Assembly: GCF_003028855.1 (NCBI RefSeq) | Contig: NZ_CP028324.1 | Location: forward strand, 930,001 to 994,000 | Source of the DNA: Pseudoduganella armeniaca | GTDB taxonomy: Bacteria; Pseudomonadota; Gammaproteobacteria; Burkholderiales; Burkholderiaceae_D | Direction of reading: 5' to 3' | Length of the DNA: 64,000 nucleotides | Position numbers and translations under genes: made by a program | Part shown: positions 54,607 to 63,956 of the stretch, piece by piece | Layout of the letters: every line of letters starts with the position of its first letter | Position numbering within the stretch: position 1 is the first letter of the stretch | Notes under the pieces: generated by a model | Told to the model about the DNA's origin: nothing | The model's input: only the letters and a program-made list of their open reading frames with translations | Databases searched by the model: none

Positions 54607-54610
<4 letters not shown>
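53102..54610 (-). CDS. Sensor histidine kinase (TctE/QseC-like)
   Basis: The 502-residue kinase starts with GTG at 54610, overlapping the regulator's stop as GTGA. It has two transmembrane helices (about 32-52 and 185-208) around a periplasmic sensor of the 2CSK_N type, the phospho-acceptor His in ADAAHQMKTPLAG, and N, G1 (DTGPGIP) and G2 (GSGLGLAIV) boxes. TctE-type kinases sense carboxylates. Here it is encoded in one operon with a regulator and a carboxylate-type symporter, so it likely controls that uptake. Confidence 0.9.
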
Positions 54611-55305
<695 letters not shown>

Positions 55306-55394
55306 GGTGATCCGATCTGCAAGGGTTTCATTTTACTCATATGCGCGGCCTTTTTGCGGCCCGTCGACATGCCGCAAAAAAGCGCAAACGGCGC

Positions 55395-55423
55395 TTGCAA
55401 AAACCACTGGATACATATACAGT
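55395..55423 (+). promoter_or_regulatory. recA promoter with SOS (LexA) box
   Basis: TTGCAA (55395-55400) and TACAGT (55418-55423) are spaced by 17 bases. A LexA box CTG-N10-CAG (CTGGATACATATACAG, 55407-55422) covers the spacer and the -10 element, so LexA binding would block RNA polymerase directly. This is the usual DNA-damage control of recA. Confidence 0.88.
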
Positions 55424-55459
55424 ATCGACTGAACGAAACGATATAGACGAAGGAAGATC

Positions 55460-56536
55460 ATGGACGACAAGAAAGCGGCAGTACCTGCATCGGAAAAGGC
55501 CAAAGCGCTTGCCGCAGCGCTGGCTCAGATTGAAAAGCAGTTCGGCAAGGGCTCCGTGATGCGCATGGATGCCAGTGCTCCGCTGGAAGAAGTGCAGACC
55601 GTGTCCACCGGCTCCCTGGGCCTGGACATCGCGCTGGGCGTCGGCGGCCTGCCGCGCGGCCGCGTGGTCGAGATCTATGGTCCGGAATCGTCGGGTAAAA
55701 CCACGCTGACCCTGCAGACCATCGCCGAGATGCAGAAAATCGGCGGCACCTGCGCGTTCATCGATGCGGAACACGCCCTGGACGTGACGTATGCGCAGAA
55801 GCTGGGCGTGAACCTGCACGAGCTGCTGATTTCGCAGCCGGACACGGGCGAACAAGCACTGGAGATCTGCGACGCGCTGGTGCGTTCGGGCTCCGTGGAC
55901 ATGATCGTGGTCGACTCGGTGGCGGCACTGACGCCACGCGCCGAGATCGAAGGCGACATGGGCGACTCGCTGCCAGGCCTGCAGGCCCGTCTGATGTCCC
56001 AGGCGCTGCGCAAGCTGACCGGCACGATCAACCGCACCAACACGCTGGTCATCTTCATCAACCAGATCCGCATGAAGATCGGCGTGATGTTCGGCAGCCC
56101 GGAAACGACGACGGGCGGTAACGCGCTGAAGTTCTACGCCTCCGTGCGCCTGGACATCCGCCGCACCGGCTCGATCAAGGCCGGCGACGAGGTGATCGGT
56201 AACGAAACGAAGGTCAAAGTCGTCAAGAACAAGATCGCGCCGCCGTTCAAGGAAGCGCACTTCGACATCCTGTATGGCGAAGGCACGTCGCGCGAAGGCG
56301 AGATCATCGACCTGGGCGTGGAAGCGAAGATCGTCGAGAAGTCGGGCTCGTGGTACAGCTACGGCGGCGAACGCATCGGCCAGGGTAAGGACAATGCCCG
56401 TACGTTCCTGAAAGAGCGTCCGGCGCTGGCCCGCGAGATCGAAAACAAGGTCCGCGCCTCGCTGGGCGTACGCGAACTGCCGCCATCGGCGGACGGCGGC
56501 GAAGCCCCGGCCCCGAAGCTGAAGGCCGTGGACTGA
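55460..56536 (+). CDS. recA: Recombinase RecA
   Basis: The 358-residue protein carries out strand exchange in homologous repair and activates LexA cleavage. It has Walker A GPESSGKTT, Walker B VVDSVAALTPR, loop L2 region (QIRMKIGVMFGSPETTTGG) and the acidic C-terminus. AAGGAAGATC precedes the ATG. The recX gene follows after a terminator and a repeat. Confidence 0.98.
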   Translation: MDDKKAAVPASEKAKALAAALAQIEKQFGKGSVMRMDASAPLEEVQTVSTGSLGLDIALGVGGLPRGRVVEIYGPESSGKTTLTLQTIAEMQKIGGTCAFIDAEHALDVTYAQKLGVNLHELLISQPDTGEQALEICDALVRSGSVDMIVVDSVAALTPRAEIEGDMGDSLPGLQARLMSQALRKLTGTINRTNTLVIFINQIRMKIGVMFGSPETTTGGNALKFYASVRLDIRRTGSIKAGDEVIGNETKVKVVKNKIAPPFKEAHFDILYGEGTSREGEIIDLGVEAKIVEKSGSWYSYGGERIGQGKDNARTFLKERPALAREIENKVRASLGVRELPPSADGGEAPAPKLKAVD

Positions 56537-56581
56537 TCGCGACTTGTGATCGATTTGTAACACCCCCCGCAGCGCTTGACC

Positions 56582-56622
56582 AAACGCCACTGACCGCCCC
56601 GCGGCGGTGGCGTTTGTTTTTT
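56582..56622 (+). terminator. recA terminator
   Basis: The stem AAACGCCAC...CCGCC / GGCGGTGGCGTTT, with a three-base bulge, is followed by a T-rich run. It lies 45 bases after the recA stop, so much recA transcription should end before recX. Confidence 0.85.
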
Positions 56623-56647
56623 GATCCGCCGCCCTGTAGCAGGGCTT

Positions 56648-56733
56648 AGGGTCTGTCCCTTCGGGACTGACCCTGGTTTTAATCGCTAACGCGAGAGCCT
56701 CCGTAGCGCACAGAGACTGTCCCTTCGGGACTG
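56648..56733. repeat. Two GTCTGTCCC-TTC-GGGACTG palindromes between recA and recX
   Basis: The first (56648-56674) has 12-base arms AGGGTCTGTCCC / GGGACTGACCCT with one mismatch around TTC. The second (56717-56733) keeps the core CTGTCCCTTCGGGACTG with degenerate flanks. They resemble the GGGGACTGTCCCC repeat after nasA. Together with the recA terminator they fill the 310-base recA-recX gap; a TATAGT sequence near 56814 may be a recX promoter. Confidence 0.75.
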
Positions 56734-56847
56734 CCCCAGGGTTCCCGCTCCGCTACTCCGCTAAATATGAGCGAAACGAACCGCCCATCCTTCCGCTCCG
56801 CGCCCTCCATTGCTATAGTCCAGTCACTCCGACTCAAGCCACCACCC

Positions 56848-57297
56848 ATGCCCGCCCCACCCGTCAGCCTCAAAGCCCGCGCCCTGCGCCTGCTCTCCAC
56901 CCGCGAGCACAGCCGCCTGGAACTGGGCCGCAAGCTGGCCCGCCACGCGGAGGAGGGGGAAGACGTCGAAGCCCTGCTGGACTGGCTGGAAAAAAACAAA
57001 TGGCTGTCGCAGGAGCGCTTCTCCGAATCGCTGGTGCACCGCCGCGCCGCCCGCTACGGCAACAGCCGCATCCTGGCCGAGCTGCAAAGCCATGGCATCC
57101 AGGGCGAGGCGCTGCAGGAGCTGAAGGCCGGCCTGGTGGAAGACGAAGTGGCGCGCTGCTGCGAAGTCTGGCGCCGCAAGTTCGGCGAAGTGGCCACCGA
57201 CGCGGAAGGCCGCGCCAAGCAGATGCGCTTCCTGATCCAGCGCGGCTTCTCCCAGAAAGCCGTGCGCGCTGCGATGAAAGGTTGTCCAGAGGAGTAG
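56848..57297 (+). CDS. recX: Regulatory protein RecX
   Basis: The 149-residue protein binds RecA filaments and limits their activity. It has the RecX helical repeats (ARALRLLSTREHSRLELGRKL, LDWLEKNKWLSQERFSESLV, RYGNSRILAELQSHGI, FLIQRGFSQKAVRAAM). An upstream ATG at 56767 is in frame, but the ATG at 56848 gives the normal family length and follows a TATAGT-like sequence. The AT-richer restriction-modification insert begins just after its stop. Confidence 0.93.
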   Translation: MPAPPVSLKARALRLLSTREHSRLELGRKLARHAEEGEDVEALLDWLEKNKWLSQERFSESLVHRRAARYGNSRILAELQSHGIQGEALQELKAGLVEDEVARCCEVWRRKFGEVATDAEGRAKQMRFLIQRGFSQKAVRAAMKGCPEE

Positions 57298-57495
57298 CAG
57301 TGCTCAGATAAGTTTATTCAACATCCAAGAAGAACTTGCTAAATCAATAAGATGGAAAATATTGGTGCCTGGTTATGTTTTGGTCAGCCAAATGAGTAGA
57401 TTGACGAAAAGTATTATAGATGCCTCTTGAAGAAGCTAATTGTGGTGCATTGACTGATTTTTATTGATTTGTACCTAGATGAGTCTCGCAATTGC
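57298..57495. other. AT-rich junction between recX and the restriction gene
   Basis: Base composition drops sharply right after the recX stop. No gene or clear terminator is visible; short frames here are random. It probably marks one edge of the inserted restriction-modification segment. Confidence 0.6.
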
Positions 57496-59010
57496 CTAGA
57501 GCCAACGAATCGATGTGGTGCAATTTTCCGGGGCAATGCCGCTAAATTCTTCGTCTGAGCTTGAAAAAAGCAGTCCAATATTTAGATGGTTTACCAGGAA
57601 ATCCACTTGCCAGGAATCCTTTGGAATCTTAGTGTTAATAACAATGACAATGTCAGGGCTAACTTTACTGTTTGACTTCCTGCGGTAAGCATATTCCTGG
57701 AGCTGCCCTGTCGCCATGCGTAGCCGATTAGACAGACTGCGCAATGTTACAGTTTTCACCTCAAAGATTGCCTCATTTGCATCGCTCCAGCGCGCGAGTA
57801 GGTCCACAGAATTTCGGTCGTGCCCTACAATAGCGCCGCCAGCCTGCAGCTTTGCACTAAGCGACGCCACTATTCGATCATGTAATAGTGTTTTAGAATG
57901 TCTTCTGAATGCGCCGAGATTGATTCTTTCCAGACCTTCTGCCGTAATCTCTCTTATCGGATTGAAATCACGAGTGCGACGTAGTTCTTCAATGTCGATC
58001 GTCGTGAGGCGGAGTTGAATGTCAGTGATAACATCCATTTCTTCAATATCGTCAGATTCGATTCCACCGACGAAATTCTTCTGAATATAGCGTTCGTCCA
58101 GTGGGTGCTCAGTTACACGCTGTGCAGATACATCTATCTGGCCGAACCAATCAAACCACTTCAAGCGGGATGCTAAATCGTACGAAGCCGGTATCCAAAA
58201 GGAGTTGAGACTTTCTTCATGTGTTAGAGCCCTCATCAGGAGGCTCAAATTTTCCGTGGCGTTTTCGGTTAGAAGAATGCGGTTGCCTGTGACATCGAAA
58301 ATATCTGATTTGCTCAGAAATTTAAACCAATCCTGAACATTTCTTCTCGCGTGCGGATATATAACCGAGATCCTAGATGGTGACTGACGATGAGCTAGAA
58401 TCTCGCTATAGGCCATAGGCCATTCGTCATTCCTTTTGCATGGAAGCGCAAATGCCAAGCACTCATCAATGGAGATCCATGGAGAATTTCCCGAATTGTA
58501 GAGTTCGACCAACAACCGCAATAGCAGCGTGCCCGGTTTAACCAGAATCCCCGAATTAACTTGCAATTCTAGCAACGTTGGTGGTCGAGTGATGCCAGCC
58601 GTTGCCAGTTCGATACTCTGCCTACTTTGTATTGTTGACTTCTGGCCATTTGGATACTGATAACGGAGATTCTGAATCCCCATCAGATCCGCGTAACCAA
58701 GCTCTCCAGCAAGGTACATGTGCCCAGCTCGAGTCAGCTTAAGAGTGCGGCATATCTTTGTAGAGTAGATCAAACCCAACTCCGCTAGAATTTGCTGATA
58801 GTCTCGCCATGCATCAGCCACCCCGTCTCTGATGTTCGCTGTGAGTAGACCGCTGTTAATTATGGTTGTATTTATTGCGGCACCATAATCGCCTGACTGA
58901 CCTTCAAAAAGTGAAGCGCATGCAAGCAGTCCATACAAAGTAGTAGCTTCAATACCAACGGCGTGTTGAGTAAATGACCATGTATAGCCAGGGTAAGGTA
59001 AATGTCTCAT
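57496..59010 (-). CDS. Putative type II restriction endonuclease with PD-(D/E)XK domain
   Basis: The 504-residue protein follows the DNA methyltransferase gene with a 4-base ATGA overlap, the usual layout of a restriction partner. Its C-terminal part shows a nuclease core: D403 (NSVDLLARW), E417-V-K419 (AIFEVKTV) and a later Q436xxxY440 (GQLQEYAYR), the pattern of PD-(D/E)XK enzymes. The first about 380 residues carry winged-helix-like stretches (LAELGLIYSTKICRTLKLT) and an NLRYQYPNGQK segment that may read the target. GC content and codon use are well below the neighbours, pointing to transfer. I do not recognise its specificity or family. Confidence 0.75.
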   Translation of the reverse strand: MRHLPYPGYTWSFTQHAVGIEATTLYGLLACASLFEGQSGDYGAAINTTIINSGLLTANIRDGVADAWRDYQQILAELGLIYSTKICRTLKLTRAGHMYLAGELGYADLMGIQNLRYQYPNGQKSTIQSRQSIELATAGITRPPTLLELQVNSGILVKPGTLLLRLLVELYNSGNSPWISIDECLAFALPCKRNDEWPMAYSEILAHRQSPSRISVIYPHARRNVQDWFKFLSKSDIFDVTGNRILLTENATENLSLLMRALTHEESLNSFWIPASYDLASRLKWFDWFGQIDVSAQRVTEHPLDERYIQKNFVGGIESDDIEEMDVITDIQLRLTTIDIEELRRTRDFNPIREITAEGLERINLGAFRRHSKTLLHDRIVASLSAKLQAGGAIVGHDRNSVDLLARWSDANEAIFEVKTVTLRSLSNRLRMATGQLQEYAYRRKSNSKVSPDIVIVINTKIPKDSWQVDFLVNHLNIGLLFSSSDEEFSGIAPENCTTSIRWL

Positions 59011-60056
59011 CCTTCGAGAGCTTTCTTTATCTCTAACGCAATAGCGTACGCCATCAACGGGGGGACTGCATTACCTACTTGACGATAAGCCGAGGTTGGT
59101 CCGCCCTGGAATTCCCACCAATCTGGGAACGACTGAAGCCGTGCGGCTTCCCTGACGGTAATATGCCTATGCTCTACAGGATGAATAAATGGACGGCCCC
59201 CGCCAGCGCCGGATCCGACTAAAACAGTACCAGATGGCTTATCAGGATGAATGCGGTCAGTATGGTCTTTTCTGTCGCGCCCGCCCGGCGGGATTTGGCT
59301 GTAACGTGTAACTACCCTTTCGCAGTGCTGTCGGAGAACGTGGTTATCGAGGCCCTCTACATCTTCAAGCGCCAGCCACGCAGTCCGGGGTATAGAGAGA
59401 CCTAGCTCCGGTTGATCGGGGTTATCGCTGAACTTTGGAGCGGGCCACCGGAATGTAACATCGTTCTTGAATCCCACAACAATTACACGTTGTCTAATTT
59501 GCGGTACGCCATATCGAACAGAGTTAAGCTTCGTCCAGTGAAGCGTATATCCAGTTTCTGTTCTAAAATACTCTAAAAGCTGGTCCCAATCCCGGCCTTT
59601 ATTAACGGTAAGCAATCCCGGAACGTTCTCGAAAAGGAACGCTTGGGGAGAGATCTCCTTGATAAAACGGACATACTCGAATGCTAGTTGGCCACGAGGA
59701 TCGTCAACAGATTTCCTATCACCTAAAATACTGAAGGCCTGACACGGGGGGCCACCTATAACGATATCTATTGGTGCGCCCACTTTCTTAATAACATCAT
59801 GTCCCGAAAGCTGAGTGATATCATGCGGCTCGACCAAATGCCCAGGCAAATTGTGCTTAATTGTCTGACAAAATGAGGGGATGACGTCCGAGGAAAATTT
59901 AGGCCGAATGCCTGCAAGGCTAAAACCTAAATCGAGGCCGCCGCCTCCACAAAACACAGAAGCGTAGCTTAAGCGTGATGGTGATGGAAGCCGAAGGCTA
60001 TTGAGTGCAGTCAAATACTCGTTCTGCACCATCTTTTTTGCTACTAAGGAGTTCAT
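59007..60056 (-). CDS. DNA (cytosine-5) methyltransferase of a type II restriction-modification system
   Basis: The 349-residue enzyme methylates cytosine at C5 in its target site. Motifs in order: SAM-binding I (SVFCGGGGLDLGF), catalytic IV (GGPPCQAFS), VI (FENVPGL), VIII (QIRQRVIVVGF), IX (REAARLQSFPDWW) and X (YRQVGNAVPPLMA); the variable recognition region lies between VIII and IX. The start is uncertain: ATG 60056, ATG 60032 and GTG 60158 are in frame and none has a strong ribosome site. It protects host DNA from the overlapping nuclease gene. Confidence 0.93.
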   Translation of the reverse strand: MNSLVAKKMVQNEYLTALNSLRLPSPSRLSYASVFCGGGGLDLGFSLAGIRPKFSSDVIPSFCQTIKHNLPGHLVEPHDITQLSGHDVIKKVGAPIDIVIGGPPCQAFSILGDRKSVDDPRGQLAFEYVRFIKEISPQAFLFENVPGLLTVNKGRDWDQLLEYFRTETGYTLHWTKLNSVRYGVPQIRQRVIVVGFKNDVTFRWPAPKFSDNPDQPELGLSIPRTAWLALEDVEGLDNHVLRQHCERVVTRYSQIPPGGRDRKDHTDRIHPDKPSGTVLVGSGAGGGRPFIHPVEHRHITVREAARLQSFPDWWEFQGGPTSAYRQVGNAVPPLMAYAIALEIKKALEG

Positions 60057-60553
60057 GATTTTATTGCTTGTGACTTTAGTGATCTGGAACCAATATTTGT
60101 GGAGTATTGAACGGATGAGACTGGAAGAAAATCTTGCCAACAAACCAACCTTCGACACATCAATGGGGTAACATCATCGCGATCTTCCTTGTTCACGCGC
60201 TAGCGGAGCGTCAAAACTTAACGAATGCGAGAAGTTTATTGATATTATAGCAATTCAGTCTAGTAATCTCATCATGATACCACGGACTAGGTAAATAGGC
60301 GCGAACATATTTACATGTAGTTCAAGGGTGGCAGCAGGCACAGCTTTAAAGTTACTGGTAGCCGTTGAGCATTTGGCTGCGTAACTAAACGCCGCGTTGT
60401 ACGATCACTACTCGCCCAAGCCTGTCCGGTGTGCTACACTTTTGTAGTTTTATGCAGCACCGCGGGTGCGGTGGTTGTCCGTAGAAGCTGCGGCAACGTA
60501 CTTTTCAGTACATGGCTGCTTACTAATTTGGTCGCGCAAGCGGCATCGGTCTT
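60057..60553. other. AT-rich region upstream of the methyltransferase gene
   Basis: About 500 bases contain no convincing gene. It probably holds the leftward promoter of the restriction-modification pair and, near 60430-60500, the promoter side of the DUF2889 gene. Small hairpins occur at 60434-60447 (CTACA/TGTAG) and 60468-60475 (CACCGC/GCGGTG region). GC content rises again after about 60460, marking the right edge of the insert. Confidence 0.5.
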
Positions 60554-61144
60554 ATGTCCCTGTCTACTCCAGTCTCACGTCGTGCGCTGCGCCATACGCG
60601 CGCCATAGACATCCAGGCGTTCGCGCGCGAGGATGGCTTGTGGGACCTCGACGCACATATCATCGACATCAAAGTGGGCGACACCCTGCTGGCTTCCGGC
60701 TTGCGCCAAGGCGGACAGCCCCTGCACGATCTCTGGCTGCGCATCACGGTGGACACGCAACTGACCATCGTCGACGCCGAGGCCGTCTCCGACGCCGTGC
60801 CATACGCCGGTTTCTGCAACACGATCGGCCCGGCCTACAAGGCGCTGATCGGCCTGAACCTGATGAAGGGCTTTCGGCACGAGCTGAAAGCGCGGCTGTC
60901 CGGCATTGCCGGCTGTACGCACCTGACGGAACTGGCGCAGATCCTGCCGACCGCGGCCGTCCAGGCCTTCGCCAACGACGTGTGGCCGACGTACGACAAC
61001 GCCACCGCCGTCCAGCCCAAAGAGAAACCGTTCCAACTCGACAAATGCCACGCCCTCCGTACCGATGGCGGGGCAGTTGCCCGGTTCTACCCGCGCTGGG
61101 TGGCCCAGTCCGCCAGCACAGCCCCGCTGCCGCAAGACCCGTAG
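60554..61144 (+). CDS. DUF2889 family protein
   Basis: The 196-residue soluble protein matches DUF2889 (RHTRAIDIQAFAREDGLWDLDAHIIDIK, LHDLWLRITVD, FCNTIGPAYKALIGLNLMKGF, CTHLTELAQILPT). Function unknown. In related genomes I expect this gene next to recX and sucC, so the restriction genes appear to have been inserted between recX and it. No strong ribosome binding site is visible at the ATG. Confidence 0.85.
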   Translation: MSLSTPVSRRALRHTRAIDIQAFAREDGLWDLDAHIIDIKVGDTLLASGLRQGGQPLHDLWLRITVDTQLTIVDAEAVSDAVPYAGFCNTIGPAYKALIGLNLMKGFRHELKARLSGIAGCTHLTELAQILPTAAVQAFANDVWPTYDNATAVQPKEKPFQLDKCHALRTDGGAVARFYPRWVAQSASTAPLPQDP

Positions 61145-61204
61145 CACCATTCGCACCCATTAGTACCATTAACCATTCATATCTGTATCAGAAGGGAAGC
61201 CAGC

Positions 61205-62374
61205 ATGAAAATCCATGAGTATCAAGGCAAAGAGATCCTCCGAAAATTCGGAGTGACGGTTCCGCGCGGCATTCCGTGCATGACCGTGGAAGAGGCGGTG
61301 AAAGCTGCCGAGACGCTGGGCGGCCCGGTATGGGTGGTGAAGGCGCAGATCCACGCCGGTGGCCGTGGCAAGGGCGGTGGCGTGAAAGTCGCCAAGTCGC
61401 TGGAGCAGGTCAAGGAATACTCGGAACAGATCATGGGCATGCAGCTGGTCACGCACCAGACCGGCCCTGAAGGCCAGAAGGTCCGTCGCCTTATGATCGA
61501 AGAAGGCGCCGACATCAAGAAGGAACTGTACGTTTCGCTGGTGACCGACCGCGTTTCGCAGCGCGTCGTGCTGATGGCTTCCTCCGAAGGCGGCATGGAC
61601 ATCGAAGAAGTGGCCGAGTCCCATCCAGAGAAGATCCACAACGTGATCATCGATCCGGCCGTGGGCCTGACCGACGCGGATGCCGACGACGTCGCCCGCA
61701 AGATCGGCGTGCCGGAAGCCTCGATCGCCGATGCGCGCGCCAACCTGCAAGGCCTGTACAAGGCGTACTGGGAAACCGACGCGTCGCTGGCTGAAATCAA
61801 CCCGCTGATCCTGACCGGCGAAGGCAAGGTCATCGCCCTGGACGCGAAGTTCAACTTCGACGCCAACGCCCTGTTCCGTCATCCGGAAATCGTCGCCTAT
61901 CGCGACCTGGACGAAGAAGATCCAGCCGAAGTCGAAGCATCGAAGTTCGACCTGGCCTACATCTCCCTGGACGGCAATATCGGCTGCCTGGTGAACGGCG
62001 CCGGCCTGGCCATGGCCACGATGGACACCATCAAGCTGTTCGGCGGCGAACCAGCCAACTTCCTGGACGTGGGCGGTGGCGCCACGGCCGAGAAAGTGAC
62101 CGAAGCGTTCAAGATCATGCTGAAGAACCCAGGCCTGAAGGCGATCCTGGTGAACATCTTCGGCGGCATCATGCGCTGCGACGTGATCGCCGAAGGCGTC
62201 ATCACCGCATCGAAGGCCGTCTCCCTGCAGGTACCGCTGGTCGTGCGCATGAAGGGCACCAACGAAGACCTGGGCAAGAAGATGCTGGCCGAATCCGGCC
62301 TGCCGATCATCGCCGCCGATACGATGGAAGACGCAGCGAAGAGCGTTGTCGCTGCCGCTGCCGGTCAAGCTTAA
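61205..62374 (+). CDS. sucC: Succinyl-CoA synthetase beta subunit (ADP-forming)
   Basis: The 389-residue TCA-cycle subunit has the ATP-grasp domain (VVKAQIHAGGRGKGGGVK, EINPLILT, GNIGCLVNGAGLAMATMD) and the C-terminal ligase domain (NIFGGIMRCDVIAEGVI). Together with SucD it converts succinyl-CoA to succinate with ATP formation. AAGGGAAG lies upstream of the ATG, and sucD follows after 13 bases. Confidence 0.98.
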   Translation: MKIHEYQGKEILRKFGVTVPRGIPCMTVEEAVKAAETLGGPVWVVKAQIHAGGRGKGGGVKVAKSLEQVKEYSEQIMGMQLVTHQTGPEGQKVRRLMIEEGADIKKELYVSLVTDRVSQRVVLMASSEGGMDIEEVAESHPEKIHNVIIDPAVGLTDADADDVARKIGVPEASIADARANLQGLYKAYWETDASLAEINPLILTGEGKVIALDAKFNFDANALFRHPEIVAYRDLDEEDPAEVEASKFDLAYISLDGNIGCLVNGAGLAMATMDTIKLFGGEPANFLDVGGGATAEKVTEAFKIMLKNPGLKAILVNIFGGIMRCDVIAEGVITASKAVSLQVPLVVRMKGTNEDLGKKMLAESGLPIIAADTMEDAAKSVVAAAAGQA

Positions 62375-62387
62375 TTAAGGAACCAAC

Positions 62388-63269
62388 ATGTCGATTCTGA
62401 TCAACAAAGACACCAAAGTCATCACCCAGGGCATCACCGGCAAGACCGGTCAGTTCCACACCCGCATGTGCCGCGACTACGCGAACGGCAAGGAAGCCTT
62501 CGTTGCTGGCGTGAACCCGAAGAAAGCCGGCGAAGACTTCGAAGGCATTCCCATCTACGCCTCCGTCAAGGAAGCCAAATCGGAAACCGGCGCGACCGTT
62601 TCCGTGATCTACGTGCCGCCAGCAGGCGCCGCCGCCGCGATCTGGGAAGCTGTCGAAGCCGAACTGGACCTGGCAATCTGCATCACCGAAGGCATTCCAG
62701 TCCGTGACATGATGGAAGTCAAGGACCGCATGGCCAAGGCCGGCTCCAAGACCCTGCTGCTGGGCCCGAACTGCCCAGGCCTGATCACGCCGGACGAAAT
62801 CAAGATCGGCATCATGCCAGGTCACATCCACAAGAAAGGCCGTATCGGCGTCGTGTCCCGTTCGGGCACGCTGACGTACGAAGCCGTCGGCCAGCTGACG
62901 GCACTGGGCCTGGGCCAATCGTCCGCGGTCGGTATCGGCGGCGACCCGATCAACGGCCTGAAGCACATCGACGTGATGCGCATGTTCAACGACGATCCTG
63001 ATACCGACGCGGTCATCATGATCGGCGAAATCGGCGGTCCGGACGAAGCCAACGCCGCACGTTGGATCAAGGACAACATGAAGAAGCCAGTCGTTGGCTT
63101 CATCGCTGGCGTCACCGCGCCTCCGGGCAAGCGCATGGGCCACGCCGGCGCGCTGATCTCCGGCGGCGCCGACACGGCACAAGCCAAGCTGGAAATCATG
63201 GAAGCCTGCGGCATCACCGTGACGAAGAACCCGTCCGAAATGGCACGCCTGCTGAAGGCCATGCTGTAA
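62388..63269 (+). CDS. sucD: Succinyl-CoA synthetase alpha subunit
   Basis: The 293-residue subunit has the CoA-binding Rossmann domain (VITQGITGKTGQFHTRMC) and the phosphohistidine loop (GKRMGHAGALISGGADTAQAK). It is translated from AAGGAA 9-10 bases before the ATG, right after sucC. A terminator follows at 63304. Confidence 0.98.
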   Translation: MSILINKDTKVITQGITGKTGQFHTRMCRDYANGKEAFVAGVNPKKAGEDFEGIPIYASVKEAKSETGATVSVIYVPPAGAAAAIWEAVEAELDLAICITEGIPVRDMMEVKDRMAKAGSKTLLLGPNCPGLITPDEIKIGIMPGHIHKKGRIGVVSRSGTLTYEAVGQLTALGLGQSSAVGIGGDPINGLKHIDVMRMFNDDPDTDAVIMIGEIGGPDEANAARWIKDNMKKPVVGFIAGVTAPPGKRMGHAGALISGGADTAQAKLEIMEACGITVTKNPSEMARLLKAML

Positions 63270-63303
63270 GAAACACGGTTATCCTGCCGATAGCTGGATA
63301 ATG

Positions 63304-63327
63304 ACGGGGGCGCGAGCCCCCGTTTTT
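63304..63327 (+). terminator. sucCD terminator
   Basis: ACGGGGGC / GCCCCCGT arms around GCGA are followed by TTTT, 35 bases after the sucD stop. The next gene starts 17 bases later and needs its own promoter or readthrough. Confidence 0.9.
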
Positions 63328-63343
63328 CATTTGGAGGACCAAT

Positions 63344-63940
63344 TTGGCGAAGATCCTGATTTCCCGCGACGGCATCCTGGAGCAGACGGTACCGCTGACG
63401 AGGGAGCGCATGACGATCGGGCGCCAGCGCTACAACGACATCGTCCTGGAACACCCCACCGTCAGCGGCGAGCACGCCGTCATCACGACGATCCTGGACG
63501 ATTCCTTCCTGGAAGACCTGTACAGCACCAACGGCACGTTCGTGAACGGCCATCGCATCGGCAAGCACTACCTGCAGCACCACGACATCATCAAGCTGGC
63601 CAAGTACCGCATCGAATTCATCGCCGACGGCATCCGCCCGCTGACAGGGGCGGCACTGTCGCCCGCCGCGCTGCAACCCGCCCCCGCCGTCATCGAGGTG
63701 CTGAACGGCAGCAACGCCGGCAAGCGCCTGGCGCTGACCAAGCCGCACACGAGCCTGGGCCGCAGCGGTGTGCAAGTGGTCGTCATCAGCCGTACGGCGA
63801 CCGGCTACGCGGCCGCCCACACGGAAGGGGAGCGCGTGCCACTGCTGAACGGCACGCCGCTGGGGCCACGGCCACAAGCGCTGGCCGACGGCGACGAACT
63901 GGACCTGTCCGGCACGCGCATGGCCTTCCGGCGCAGCTGA
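63344..63940 (+). CDS. FHA-domain protein
   Basis: The 198-residue protein has one complete forkhead-associated domain at residues about 18-85 (MTIGRQRYNDIVL, SGEHAVI, LEDLYSTNGTFVNG), which binds phosphothreonine peptides, and a second, degenerate FHA-like half (LNGSNAGKRLALTKPHTSLGRSG). It starts with TTG at 63344, supported by GGAGGA 5 bases upstream. FHA proteins connect to Ser/Thr kinases or secretion systems, but no kinase is visible before the window ends. Confidence 0.9.
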   Translation: MAKILISRDGILEQTVPLTRERMTIGRQRYNDIVLEHPTVSGEHAVITTILDDSFLEDLYSTNGTFVNGHRIGKHYLQHHDIIKLAKYRIEFIADGIRPLTGAALSPAALQPAPAVIEVLNGSNAGKRLALTKPHTSLGRSGVQVVVISRTATGYAAAHTEGERVPLLNGTPLGPRPQALADGDELDLSGTRMAFRRS

Positions 63941-63956
63941 CAAATTTCGTCAGCTG
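63934..63956 (+). terminator. Hairpin over the FHA gene stop codon
   Basis: CAGCTGAC / GTCAGCTG arms enclose a 7-base loop; the left arm contains the TGA stop. No T run follows. The remaining bases to the window end show no gene. Confidence 0.4.

Noticed and set aside
57350..57410. Short frame beginning MENIGAWLCFG between recX and the restriction gene.
   Set aside because: Only 15 codons, no ribosome site, no recognised match.
57280..60480. GGTTGTCC occurs at 57280-57287 and 60473-60480, flanking the restriction-modification insert like a target duplication.
   Set aside because: Eight bases are easily shared by chance when two windows of about 100 bases are compared, and no recombinase or terminal repeats are present.
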